Positions 1 to 7,813 of a DNA stretch of 21,144 nt are shown here, one piece after another; the stretch's first letter is position 1, and every line of letters starts with the position of its first letter. The position numbers and the translations under genes were made by a program. The stretch covers positions 1 through 21,144 of the forward strand of contig NZ_CAMIAN010000034.1 in the NCBI RefSeq assembly GCF_946221155.1, written 5' to 3'. The stretch comes from an uncultured Corynebacterium sp. (GTDB lineage: Bacteria > Actinomycetota > Actinomycetes > Mycobacteriales > Mycobacteriaceae). Below the pieces are notes generated by a model that was not told where the DNA came from, ran no database searches, and saw nothing but the letters and a program-made list of their open reading frames with translations.

Positions 1-112
1 CCACTGGGGTGGTGGTGAGAGTGGCTGCGCCCGGTGCCGTAGTCAGCGGCAGCAGGGTGCGCACGGAAGCGTCAGCGGAGGTAGAGGAGTTATGGGAAGG
101 CTGGTTCGTCAT
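1..112 (-). CDS. Unknown protein, N-terminal fragment cut by the window edge
   Basis: An open frame reads leftward from an ATG at 112 to the window edge without a stop (37 codons). The visible N-terminus begins MTNQPSHNSS and is rich in Ser and Thr; it is too short to assign a family. The start is supported by a GATAAT hexamer 7 bases upstream on the same strand, the spacing seen at other likely leaderless starts in this window. The gene would be divergent from gltB and share the 353-base control region. A short open frame on the opposite strand (9-191) overlaps it and has no comparable start signal. Confidence 0.5.
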   Translation of the reverse strand, partial: MTNQPSHNSSTSADASVRTLLPLTTAPGAATLTTTPV

Positions 113-119
113 GGGCGCA

Positions 120-125
120 ATTATC
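120..125 (-). promoter_or_regulatory. -10 box for the leftward gene at the left edge
   Basis: On the minus strand GATAAT (5 of 6 to TATAAT) is followed by 7 bases and then the ATG at 112. This would place the transcription start at or beside the start codon (leaderless mRNA). No convincing -35 is seen. Confidence 0.4.
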
Positions 126-238
126 CCTAACTGCGCAAAAACTTGTGGAGCTTTCGAAGAAACCAAGATCATTCAGGCTGCTGCGCGTTAAAGTATGTAT
201 CAAAATGTGAGTAATGCATGACGATTATTGCAGTTCAA

Positions 239-254
239 CGTGATTTCGGTCACA
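239..254. promoter_or_regulatory. Candidate GlxR (CRP-type) binding site upstream of gltB
   Basis: CGTGATTTCGGTCACA matches the corynebacterial GlxR pattern TGTGA-N6-TCACA at 9 of 10 half-site positions. GlxR is the cAMP-responsive CRP/FNR-family global regulator of the genus. The box lies 211 bases before the gltB start and 126 bases from the divergent gene, so it could serve either. Binding is inferred. Confidence 0.5.
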
Positions 255-367
255 CACTAAGGAGAGTCTAGAAAGAGTAAGGCAAACCTAATTTTGTCTG
301 CTCGCACCGACAGGTGCACTCTAGATAACCCAAGACGAAATGGTGTGACCGGAACTACAGCTGTTTT

Positions 368-393
368 CTGGTGGAGACTCAAGTCACCACCAG
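368..393. promoter_or_regulatory. 26-base dyad in the gltB leader, possible operator or RNA hairpin
   Basis: CTGGTGG (368-374) pairs with CCACCAG (387-393); inside, GACT (376-379) mirrors AGTC (382-385), with one A/A mismatch on each side and a 2-base centre. Of the 12 mirrored positions, 11 are complementary. No T-run follows, so it is not a standard intrinsic terminator. It ends 72 bases before the gltB ATG. It could be a repressor operator or a leader stem-loop. Confidence 0.5.
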
Positions 394-465
394 ACCTGCG
401 GTCCGATTGCAACTTTATTCGCATATGCAAATGCAGTACTTGTGACGAAAGTTAGGCCGTAAATC

Positions 466-3400
466 ATGAAAAACTACCCTGCACGCCAGGGTCTTTACGA
501 CCCCCAGTTTGAGCATGATGCGTGTGGTGTCGCCTTTGTGGCTGACATGCACGGCCGCGCGACACGCGACATTGTGGACAAGGGTATTCAAGCCCTGGTG
601 AACCTGGATCACCGCGGCGCAGCTGGAGCGGAAAAGAACACTGGCGACGGTGCCGGCATTCTTATCCAGATTCCCGACCGCTTCTACCGGGAGGAGATGG
701 CCGAGCAGGGCATCACCCTGCCGCCAGCCGGCCAGTACGCCACCGGCATCGCCTTCCTGCCAAACTCCCGCATGGCTGCGCTCGACGCAGTGCGCGCGGT
801 TGAGGCCATCGTGGAGGAAGAAGGCCTGAACCTCATCGGTTGGCGCGACGTGCCCGTCGATGACTCGAGCCTGGGCGCCATCGCTCGCGACGCCGAGCCG
901 CTGTTCCATCAGCTCTTTATCTCTGGTGTTGACGCCAACGGCTCCCCCCTCGAGGGCCTCGAACTCGACCGTCGCGCCTTCTTCGTCCGCAAGCGTGCAG
1001 AGCGCGAACTCGGCACCAAGGGCGCAGGCGAGGGCTCCGGTGGAGACACCGTGTACTTCCCCTCCCTGTCCGCCCGCACGGTCGTTTACAAGGGCATGCT
1101 GACCACCCCGCAGCTGCGGGAGTTCTACCTGGACCTGCAGGACGAACGTATGGAGTCCGCGTTGGCCATCGTGCACTCGCGCTTCTCCACTAATACCTTC
1201 CCGTCCTGGCCGCTGGCGCACCCCTACCGCCTGGTTGCGCACAACGGTGAGATCAACACCGTCCGCGGTAACGAGAACTGGATGCGCGCCCGCGAATCCC
1301 AGCTGCGCTCCGAAGTGCTGGGCGACCTGGACCGCGTGCTGCCGATCTGTGACCCGGAGGGTTCGGATACCGGTCGATTCGACGAGGCCCTGGAGCTGCT
1401 GCACCTGGCCGGCCGTAGCCTGCCGCACGCCGTGCTGATGATGGTTCCGCAGGCGTGGGAGCGCAACCCGCACATCGACCCGCAGGTTCGTGCGTTTTAC
1501 GAGTACCACTCCAGCTTTATGGAGGCTTGGGACGGCCCGGCCGCCATTACCTTTACCGACGGCACCCTCATTGGCGCCACCCTGGACCGTAACGGCTTGC
1601 GCCCGGGCCGCATCTGGATCACCAAGGACGGCCTCGTCGTTATGGCTTCCGAGGCTGGCGTGCTGGACATCCCGGATAGCGAGATCCTGAAGCGCACCCG
1701 CGTGGAGCCGGGCAAAATGTTCCTGGTCGACACATCCCGCGGCTGCGTGGTGGAAGACGAGGAGATCAAGCAGGCTCTGGCCGACCAGCCCTACCAGCAG
1801 TGGGTGGAGGAGAACCTGGTCCGCGAGTCCGATCTGCCGGCCGCCGAGCCGATCGCCATGAACCACGAGCGCATCGTCCTGCGCCAGCGGGTCTTCGGCT
1901 ACACCGAGGAAGACCTCGAGACTCTGCTGCGCCCCATGGCCGACAAGGGCGCCGAGGGCATCGGCTCGATGGGTACGGATACCCCGATCGCCGCCCTGTC
2001 CGACCGCCCGCGTCTGCTGTACGACTTCTTCGCGCAGCGTTTCGCGCAGGTGACCAACCCGCCGCTGGATAGCTACCGCGAGAAGATGGTCACCAGCATG
2101 TTCACCCAGCTGGGTGCGCAGGCGGATGTTCTCAACCCCGGTCCGGACGCCGCCCACCGCATCCACCTGGACAGTCCGATTCTGGGTAACCAGACGCTGG
2201 CCAACCTGGCGAGTGCGGCGGAGAATGCCGAGGCCGCCGGCTCCGGCGCGGACTTGAGCGCTTTCAAGGCCGTGCGCATCCCGGGCCTGTACTCCGTCGC
2301 CCACGGCGGCAAGGGCTTGCGCGAGGCCATCAACCGCATCCGTCGCCAGGTCACAGAGGCGATCGAGGGCGGCGCGACCATCCTGATCCTCTCCGACCGC
2401 GAGTCCGACGAGCGCTACGCTCCGATCCCGTCGCTGCTGCTGACCAGTGCCGTGCACCACCACATGGTGCAGGAGAAGACGCGCACCCGCGCATCGCTGG
2501 TGATCGAGTCCGGTGGAGCCCGCGAAGTGCACCACCTGGCCATGCTCATCAACTTCGGTGCGGATGCCATCAACCCGTATATGGCCCTCGAGACGGTCAA
2601 CGAGATGGTCAACGACGGACGAGTGGGCGTCACCGCAGAAGAGGCCGAGGAAAACTACATCAAGGCCGCGACCACCGGCATCCAGAAGGTCATGTCCAAG
2701 ATGGGCATTGCCACGGTGGCGAGCTACCGCGGTTCCCAGCTGGCCGACGTAGTGGGCCTGCACCAGAGCCTGCTCGACGAGTACTTCGTCGGCGCTTTCA
2801 GCCCCATCTCCGGCATCGGCCTGGACGAGATCGCTGACGACGTGGCCAAGCGCCACCGCGCGGCATTCCTGCCCCGCCCCGAAGAGCAGGCACACCGCGA
2901 GCTCGAGATCGGCGGTGAGTACAAGTGGCGCCGCGAGGGCGAATACCACCTGTTCAACCCCGAGACTGTTTTCAAGCTGCAGCACGCGACCCGTACCGGC
3001 CAGTACCGCATCTTCAAGGAGTACACCGAGAAGGTCGACAAGCAGTCCGAGCGTCTGGCTACGCTGCGTGGCCTGTTCAAGTTCAAGTCCAACCGCCCGT
3101 CGATCCCGATCGAAGAGGTCGAGCCGGTCAGCGAGATCGTGAAGCGCTTCGCCACCGGTGCGATGTCCTATGGCTCTATCTCCGCCGAGGCGCATGAGAC
3201 CCTGGCGATCGCCATGAACCGCCTGAAGGGCATGTCCAACTCCGGTGAGGGTGGCGAAGACCCGGCCCGCTTCGAGCCCGAACCGAATGGCGACTGGAAG
3301 CGCTCCGCTATCAAGCAAGTGGCCTCTGGCCGCTTCGGCGTGACCAGCCACTACCTGAACAACTGCACGGACATCCAGATCAAGATGGCTCAGGGCGCCA

Positions 3401-5073
3401 AGCCGGGCGAGGGCGGCCAGCTGCCGCCGCACAAGGTGTACCCCTGGATCGCTGAGGTGCGTGTGACCACCCCGGGCGTGGGCCTGATCTCCCCACCGCC
3501 GCACCACGACATCTACTCCATCGAGGACCTGGCGCAGCTGATCCACGACCTGAAGAACGCAAACCCGGATGCCCGCATTCACGTCAAGCTCGTTGCCGAG
3601 CAGGGCGTGGGCACGGTCGCCGCTGGTGTCTCCAAGGCACACGCGGATGTGGTGTTGATCTCCGGTCACGACGGCGGCACCGGCGCCTCCCCGTTGACCT
3701 CGCTGAAGCACGCGGGTGGCCCGTGGGAGCTAGGCCTGGCCGAGACCCAGCAGACCCTGCTGATGAACGGTCTGCGTGACCGCATCACCGTGCAGTGTGA
3801 CGGCCAGCTGAAGACCGGCCGCGACGTGATGGTTGCAGCCCTCCTGGGCGCCGAGGAGTTCGGCTTCGCCACCGCTCCGCTGGTGGTCTCCGGCTGCATC
3901 ATGATGCGCGTTTGCCACCTGGATACCTGCCCGGTGGGCGTGGCAACCCAGAACCCGGAGCTGCGCAAGCGCTACACAGGCCAGGCGGAGCACGTGGTGA
4001 ACTTCTTCAAGTTCATCGCCGAAGAGGTCCGCGAGTACCTCGCCGAGCTGGGCTTCCGCTCCCTGGAAGAGGCCGTTGGCCACTCCGAGTGCCTGACTGG
4101 CGGCGAGATGGAAGTCGAGCACAAGACCGCGGGCAAGCTGGACCTGGCGCCCATCTTCGCCCAGCCGGACAGCCCCTTCATGCACCAGGACCTGCACCGC
4201 ACCAAGGAACAGGATCACTCGCTGGAAAAGGCGCTGGACAACCAGATTCGCAAGGATGCGCAAGACACGATCCGCCGCGCCGCTGCGGGCGAGGACGCCT
4301 CGATCGACCTCAGCTACCCGATTACCAACGTCAACCGCACCGTCGGCACCATGACCGGCTCGCTAATCTCCCGCGTGGCCGGCCGCGACGGCCTGCCGCA
4401 GGACACTGTGAACCTGCAGTTCACGGGCTCCGCAGGTAACTCCTTCGGCGCGTTTGCCACCCACGGCATGACACTCACCCTTAACGGTGACGCCAACGAC
4501 TACGTGGGTAAGGGCTTGTCTGGCGGCCGTATTGTCATCCGCCCGGCCGAAAACCACGGGGCGGAGGATACGACCAGCGATGTCATCGCCGGCAACGTGC
4601 TGGGCTTCGGTGGCGTGCAGGGCGAAATGTTCATCCGCGGAACCGTGGGCGAGCGCTTCTGCGTGCGTAACTCTGGTCTGACTGCAGTGGTCGAGGGCGT
4701 GGGCAACCACGGCTGTGAGTACATGACGGGTGGTCGCGTCATCGTCCTGGGCAAGATTGGCAACAATTTCGCAGCCGGCATGTCTGGTGGCATTGCCTAC
4801 CTGGTGGATGACGGTAGTGGCGTCACCGACCGAATCAACACCGAGCTCGTCGACATCGAAAAGATCACCGACGCCGAAGAACTGCGCTGGGTTGAGGAGA
4901 CGATCCAGACCCACCGCGACCTGACCGGATCTACCGTGGAGGTTAACGCCGCGGACCTGATCAAGGTCATGCCTCGCGACTACGCGCGCGTGCTCAAGAC
5001 GATCGCACGGGCCGAAGCCGAAGGCTTGGACAACGACGGCATTGCCGCCGCAATCATGGAGGAAGTGAAGTAA
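466..5073 (+). CDS. gltB: Glutamate synthase (NADPH), large subunit
   Basis: The 1535-residue product is the large subunit of glutamate synthase, which converts L-glutamine plus 2-oxoglutarate into two L-glutamates in the cytoplasm. A short propeptide precedes the nucleophile Cys20 (HDACGV) of the class II glutamine amidotransferase domain (about 20-430). A central domain follows (about 480-770), then the FMN-binding synthase domain (about 830-1210) with SGEGGEDP near 926-933 and the 3Fe-4S ligands Cys1144, Cys1150 and Cys1155 (C-x5-C-x4-C), and a C-terminal glycine-rich GXGXG domain (about 1270-1480). Length is normal for the family. The ATG at 466 is the first in frame after a TAA at 460-462; its ribosome site is weak (TTAGG). 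gltD starts on the base after the stop codon. Confidence 0.97.
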   Translation: MKNYPARQGLYDPQFEHDACGVAFVADMHGRATRDIVDKGIQALVNLDHRGAAGAEKNTGDGAGILIQIPDRFYREEMAEQGITLPPAGQYATGIAFLPNSRMAALDAVRAVEAIVEEEGLNLIGWRDVPVDDSSLGAIARDAEPLFHQLFISGVDANGSPLEGLELDRRAFFVRKRAERELGTKGAGEGSGGDTVYFPSLSARTVVYKGMLTTPQLREFYLDLQDERMESALAIVHSRFSTNTFPSWPLAHPYRLVAHNGEINTVRGNENWMRARESQLRSEVLGDLDRVLPICDPEGSDTGRFDEALELLHLAGRSLPHAVLMMVPQAWERNPHIDPQVRAFYEYHSSFMEAWDGPAAITFTDGTLIGATLDRNGLRPGRIWITKDGLVVMASEAGVLDIPDSEILKRTRVEPGKMFLVDTSRGCVVEDEEIKQALADQPYQQWVEENLVRESDLPAAEPIAMNHERIVLRQRVFGYTEEDLETLLRPMADKGAEGIGSMGTDTPIAALSDRPRLLYDFFAQRFAQVTNPPLDSYREKMVTSMFTQLGAQADVLNPGPDAAHRIHLDSPILGNQTLANLASAAENAEAAGSGADLSAFKAVRIPGLYSVAHGGKGLREAINRIRRQVTEAIEGGATILILSDRESDERYAPIPSLLLTSAVHHHMVQEKTRTRASLVIESGGAREVHHLAMLINFGADAINPYMALETVNEMVNDGRVGVTAEEAEENYIKAATTGIQKVMSKMGIATVASYRGSQLADVVGLHQSLLDEYFVGAFSPISGIGLDEIADDVAKRHRAAFLPRPEEQAHRELEIGGEYKWRREGEYHLFNPETVFKLQHATRTGQYRIFKEYTEKVDKQSERLATLRGLFKFKSNRPSIPIEEVEPVSEIVKRFATGAMSYGSISAEAHETLAIAMNRLKGMSNSGEGGEDPARFEPEPNGDWKRSAIKQVASGRFGVTSHYLNNCTDIQIKMAQGAKPGEGGQLPPHKVYPWIAEVRVTTPGVGLISPPPHHDIYSIEDLAQLIHDLKNANPDARIHVKLVAEQGVGTVAAGVSKAHADVVLISGHDGGTGASPLTSLKHAGGPWELGLAETQQTLLMNGLRDRITVQCDGQLKTGRDVMVAALLGAEEFGFATAPLVVSGCIMMRVCHLDTCPVGVATQNPELRKRYTGQAEHVVNFFKFIAEEVREYLAELGFRSLEEAVGHSECLTGGEMEVEHKTAGKLDLAPIFAQPDSPFMHQDLHRTKEQDHSLEKALDNQIRKDAQDTIRRAAAGEDASIDLSYPITNVNRTVGTMTGSLISRVAGRDGLPQDTVNLQFTGSAGNSFGAFATHGMTLTLNGDANDYVGKGLSGGRIVIRPAENHGAEDTTSDVIAGNVLGFGGVQGEMFIRGTVGERFCVRNSGLTAVVEGVGNHGCEYMTGGRVIVLGKIGNNFAAGMSGGIAYLVDDGSGVTDRINTELVDIEKITDAEELRWVEETIQTHRDLTGSTVEVNAADLIKVMPRDYARVLKTIARAEAEGLDNDGIAAAIMEEVK

Positions 5074-6612
5074 ATGGCTGATCCACGCGGATTTCTGAAG
5101 CACCGCCGCGAGTCGGCGGCACACCGACCCGTCCCGCTGCGCCTGCTGGATTGGAACGAGGTCTACGAGGACTTCTCCGACGACAAGGTGCAGACCCAGG
5201 CCAGCCGTTGCATGGACTGCGGCATCCCGTTCTGCCACGATGGCTGCCCGCTGGGCAACATCATCCCCGAGTGGAACGATCTGGTGCGCAAGGGCAACTG
5301 GCGCGAGGCCTACGACCGCCTGCACGCCACCAACAACTTCCCGGAGTTCACCGGCCGCCTGTGCCCCGCACCCTGCGAAGGTGCATGTGTGCTGGGCATC
5401 GGCGATGACCCGGTGAATATCAAGACCGTCGAGTACACCATCGTCGAGCATGCCTGGAAGGAAGGTTGGGTCAAGCCGATCAAGCCGAGCTTCAAGACCG
5501 GCCAGCGCGTGGCCGTCGTGGGCTCCGGCCCGGCCGGTTTGGCAGCCGCGCAGCAGCTGACCCGCGCGGGCCACGACGTCACCGTCTTCGAGCGCGCCGA
5601 TCGCATCGGTGGCCTGATGCGCTACGGCGTGCCCGAGTACAAGATGGAAAAGAAGTGGATCGACCGCCGTCTGGAGCAGATGGAGGCCGAGGGCACGAAA
5701 TTCGTCGTCAACACCTCGCCCACCGGTGAGCAGCTGAAGGAGTTCGACGGCGTGATCGTCGCCATCGGCTCTACCGTCGGCCGTGACCTGCCCGTCGTGG
5801 GCCGCGACCTGCAGGGCGTCTACCAGGCGATGGAGTACCTGCCGGAGGCCAACAAGGTCTGCGAAGGCGACCGCGAAGTATCCACCATCAACGCCAAGGG
5901 CAAGCGCGTGGTCATCATCGGCGGTGGCGATACCGGTACCGACTGCTTTGGCACCGCGCTGCGCCAGGGCGCCATCTCTGTGTCTCAGTTCGACATCACC
6001 CCGAAGCCACCGAAGACTCGTGGTGCATCCACCCCGTGGCCGACCTACCCGCGCATCTGGCGCGTGGCGTCCGCCCACGAGGAAGGCGAGTACCGCGTGA
6101 CCGGCAACGAGTCCGCCGACGAGATTGCCGCCCTGGGCCTGGCCGAGCGTCAGCCGGGCGACGAGCTGGGTATCCGCCGTTACTCCATCAACACGGTGGA
6201 GATCACCGGCGACGGCGAGAAGGTCACTGGTTTGAAGGGCGCCGAGTGCCGCTTCGGCGAGAACGGCCTGGAGAACATCCCGGAGTCTGATTTCGAGATG
6301 GATGCCGACCTGGTGCTACTGGCGATGGGCTTCGTCTCCGTGGAGGAGACTCCGGTGGTGCGGGACTTGGGCCTGAAGATTGGCGAGCGCGGCCGCCTGG
6401 AGCGCGATGACACCTTCCGCGCCCAGCCCACCAACGCTGAGTTCGCGGACATTCCGGTGTTCGTCGCCGGCGACGCGGGCCGTGGCCAGTCCCTGATCGT
6501 GTGGGGCATCTCGGAGGGTCGTTCCGCAGCAGCGGAGCTGGACCGCGAGCTGATGGGCGAGACCGCCCTGCCACGTCCGATTAACCCGACTGACGTGGCG
6601 ATGCAGGCTTGA
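5074..6612 (+). CDS. gltD: Glutamate synthase (NADPH), small subunit
   Basis: The 512-residue small subunit passes electrons from NADPH through FAD and iron-sulfur clusters to the FMN of GltB. The N-terminal ferredoxin-like part carries Cys46, 49, 54 and 58 (CMDCGIPFCHDGC) and Cys97, 101 and 105 (CPAPCEGAC). The FAD-binding motif GSGPAG is at 150-155 and the NADPH-binding GGGDTGTD at 283-290; the C-terminal AGDAGRGQSLIVWGI segment completes the FAD site. The ATG directly follows the gltB stop codon, with an AGGAAG ribosome site inside the end of gltB, so translation is very likely coupled. The stop overlaps the start of the exporter gene by 4 bases. Confidence 0.97.
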   Translation: MADPRGFLKHRRESAAHRPVPLRLLDWNEVYEDFSDDKVQTQASRCMDCGIPFCHDGCPLGNIIPEWNDLVRKGNWREAYDRLHATNNFPEFTGRLCPAPCEGACVLGIGDDPVNIKTVEYTIVEHAWKEGWVKPIKPSFKTGQRVAVVGSGPAGLAAAQQLTRAGHDVTVFERADRIGGLMRYGVPEYKMEKKWIDRRLEQMEAEGTKFVVNTSPTGEQLKEFDGVIVAIGSTVGRDLPVVGRDLQGVYQAMEYLPEANKVCEGDREVSTINAKGKRVVIIGGGDTGTDCFGTALRQGAISVSQFDITPKPPKTRGASTPWPTYPRIWRVASAHEEGEYRVTGNESADEIAALGLAERQPGDELGIRRYSINTVEITGDGEKVTGLKGAECRFGENGLENIPESDFEMDADLVLLAMGFVSVEETPVVRDLGLKIGERGRLERDDTFRAQPTNAEFADIPVFVAGDAGRGQSLIVWGISEGRSAAAELDRELMGETALPRPINPTDVAMQA

Positions 6613-7304
6613 GCCTAGCCGCTTACCTTGGGCTGCTCGGTGCCTGGGTGCTGGCCATTGTGGTGCCAGGTCCGGACACCGTGCAGCTCATTCGTTTGGG
6701 TGCCCGTTCGCGCCGCTCGGCGGTGTTCGCCGCGCTGGGAATCTGCACGGGCAATGTGTTGTGGCCGGTGGTCACGATGCTGGGCCTGGCCGCGCTGATT
6801 GCGGCCTTCCCATGGATCCTGACGGCGTTGTACCTGTTCGGTGGCTGTTTCCTGATCTATATGGGCCAAGGCGCGTTCCGTTCCGGATACGCGGATTGGC
6901 GTGCCCGGGCGGTCTTGCCTGCTGTTTCTATTAATGACGCCACCCGCGCCCCAACGGCTGCCGGTGGAGTACAGGCTGCGGCACGTGCACCGCTGGGGGA
7001 CTTCGCCTCCTGGCGCCTGGGGCTTGCGACGAACCTTTCCAACCCCAAGGCGCTGCTGTTCTTCGGATCGGTGTTCGCACAGTTCATACCGGTGGACGTG
7101 TCCTTGCTGGACCGGCTGCTGGTGCTCGTTTTAATGACTGCCGTGGGGCTGGCGTGGTTCTGCGGATTTGCACTGGCGGTGGCCGCGGGAGCGGAAAAGA
7201 TCCAGCGGATTAACCCCTTCATCGAGATGGTGGCCGGGGTGCTGTTTGTCGTGTTGGGCGTGTTCCTGGCCTTCGAGGGCGTGCAGATGCTGGTGGGTAG
7301 CTAA
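6609..7304 (+). CDS. LysE/RhtB-family amino acid exporter
   Basis: The 231-residue protein has the LysE/RhtB layout of about six membrane helices. The signature PGPDT is at 20-24 after the first helix, and NLSNPKALLFFGSVFAQFIP in the second half is typical. A hydrophilic loop (about 95-135) separates the two halves. Family members export amino acids such as lysine, arginine, threonine or homoserine; the substrate here is unknown. The chosen start is TTG at 6609, which overlaps the gltD stop as TTGA. It puts PGPD where the family has it, and later starts would cut the first helix. The ribosome site is poor (GCAGG, 1 base away), which fits coupled translation from gltD. Membership in the gltBD operon suggests, without proof, export of glutamate or a related amino acid. 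Confidence 0.85.
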   Translation: MSLAAYLGLLGAWVLAIVVPGPDTVQLIRLGARSRRSAVFAALGICTGNVLWPVVTMLGLAALIAAFPWILTALYLFGGCFLIYMGQGAFRSGYADWRARAVLPAVSINDATRAPTAAGGVQAAARAPLGDFASWRLGLATNLSNPKALLFFGSVFAQFIPVDVSLLDRLLVLVLMTAVGLAWFCGFALAVAAGAEKIQRINPFIEMVAGVLFVVLGVFLAFEGVQMLVGS

Positions 7305-7311
7305 AGCCCGC

Positions 7312-7317
7312 TAGACT
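7312..7317 (+). promoter_or_regulatory. -10 box of a likely leaderless promoter for the S4 protein
   Basis: TAGACT lies exactly 7 bases before the ATG at 7325, so transcription would begin at or beside the start codon. It follows the stop of the exporter gene by a few bases. The only ribosome-site-like bases (TGAGG) overlap this spacer. Confidence 0.5.
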
Positions 7318-7324
7318 GAGGCTC

Positions 7325-7705
7325 ATGGAATTTCCAGAGGTCAGCATTCGCGATTCCGAGATCAAGCTGGGTCAGTTCATCAAACTGGCGAACCTGGTGG
7401 AGACCGGCGGGGAGGCCAAGGAGGCCATCGCCGCCGGAGTTGTGCAAGTCAACGGTGCGGTGGATACCCGCCGGGGTAAGACGCTGCGCCCTGGCGACGA
7501 GGTGACCCTGGTGGATGCGGAAACCGGCGACGTGCTGGCGGGAGCCGTAGTGGCTGGCGCGGCGAATGCTGAAACTGCTGTTGGCGCAGAATCCGACGAG
7601 GACCTCGGCGAATACTTCGACGAGTCCACCGCGGACGATGACTTCGACCCGGAAAAGTGGCGCAACGTGAGCCTGGAAGATGTCCGCGAGGACAACGCGA
7701 TCTAG
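7325..7705 (+). CDS. S4-domain RNA-binding protein (YbcJ/YaaA-like)
   Basis: The 126-residue protein has a single S4 fold at about 13-65 with the expected pattern: KLGQFIKLANLVETGGEAK, then IAAGVVQVNGAVDTRRGKTL and a RPGDEVTL strand. This matches the small YbcJ/YaaA group of putative RNA-binding proteins, where the fold usually makes up the whole protein of about 70 residues. The C-terminal extension (about 80-126) is strongly acidic, rich in Asp and Glu, and probably disordered; its role is unknown. A palindrome CTAGCGCTAG (7702-7711) spans the stop codon. Family assignment is firm; the RNA target is not known. Confidence 0.85.
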   Translation: MEFPEVSIRDSEIKLGQFIKLANLVETGGEAKEAIAAGVVQVNGAVDTRRGKTLRPGDEVTLVDAETGDVLAGAVVAGAANAETAVGAESDEDLGEYFDESTADDDFDPEKWRNVSLEDVREDNAI

Positions 7706-7726
7706 CGCTAGCTGAATGCCTGGCCT

Positions 7727-7773
7727 AAGGAGGCTGGGTGGCGTCCATAAACAAACAGATAGACCCCAATTAA
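7727..7773 (+). other. Perfect ribosome site followed by an 11-codon reading frame
   Basis: AAGGAGG (7727-7733) is followed 4 bases later by GTG (7738) and a short frame encoding MASINKQIDPN, then TAA at 7771-7773. It sits in the 108-base gap before the VOC gene, which has its own good ribosome site. It could be a leader peptide or a chance ribosome-site match; no attenuator hairpin was found after it. Confidence 0.25.
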
Positions 7774-7813
7774 AAGCGCAAGCGAGAACACAAGAAAGAG
7801 CAGTGGAGGAACC

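Larger units (their letters stand above)
113..465. promoter_or_regulatory. Divergent control region upstream of gltB
   Basis: This 353-base gap has no convincing gene. It holds a GlxR-like box (239-254), a weaker copy of that motif (344-359, TGTGA-N6-CTACA), a 9-base inverted pair CGGTCACAC (247-255) / GTGTGACCG (343-351), a DtxR-like half site (283-291), a small hairpin (304-317, GCACC-gaca-GGTGC) and a 26-base dyad (368-393). A clear -10/-35 pair for gltB could not be chosen. No match to the AmtR nitrogen-control motif was noticed, although AmtR is the known nitrogen regulator of gltBD in C. glutamicum. Confidence 0.6.

Noticed and set aside
9..191. 60-codon plus-strand frame at the left edge
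   Set aside because: No ribosome site or promoter, and it overlaps a better-supported leftward start at 112.
415..3711. 1098-codon open frame antisense to gltB
   Set aside because: It lies wholly on the opposite strand of a certain gltB gene, has low-complexity His/Val/Leu/Arg-rich translation with no domain, and is explained by GC-biased third positions.
4363..6078. 571-codon open frame antisense to gltB-gltD
   Set aside because: Same cause as above; both underlying genes have intact family motifs along their whole length.
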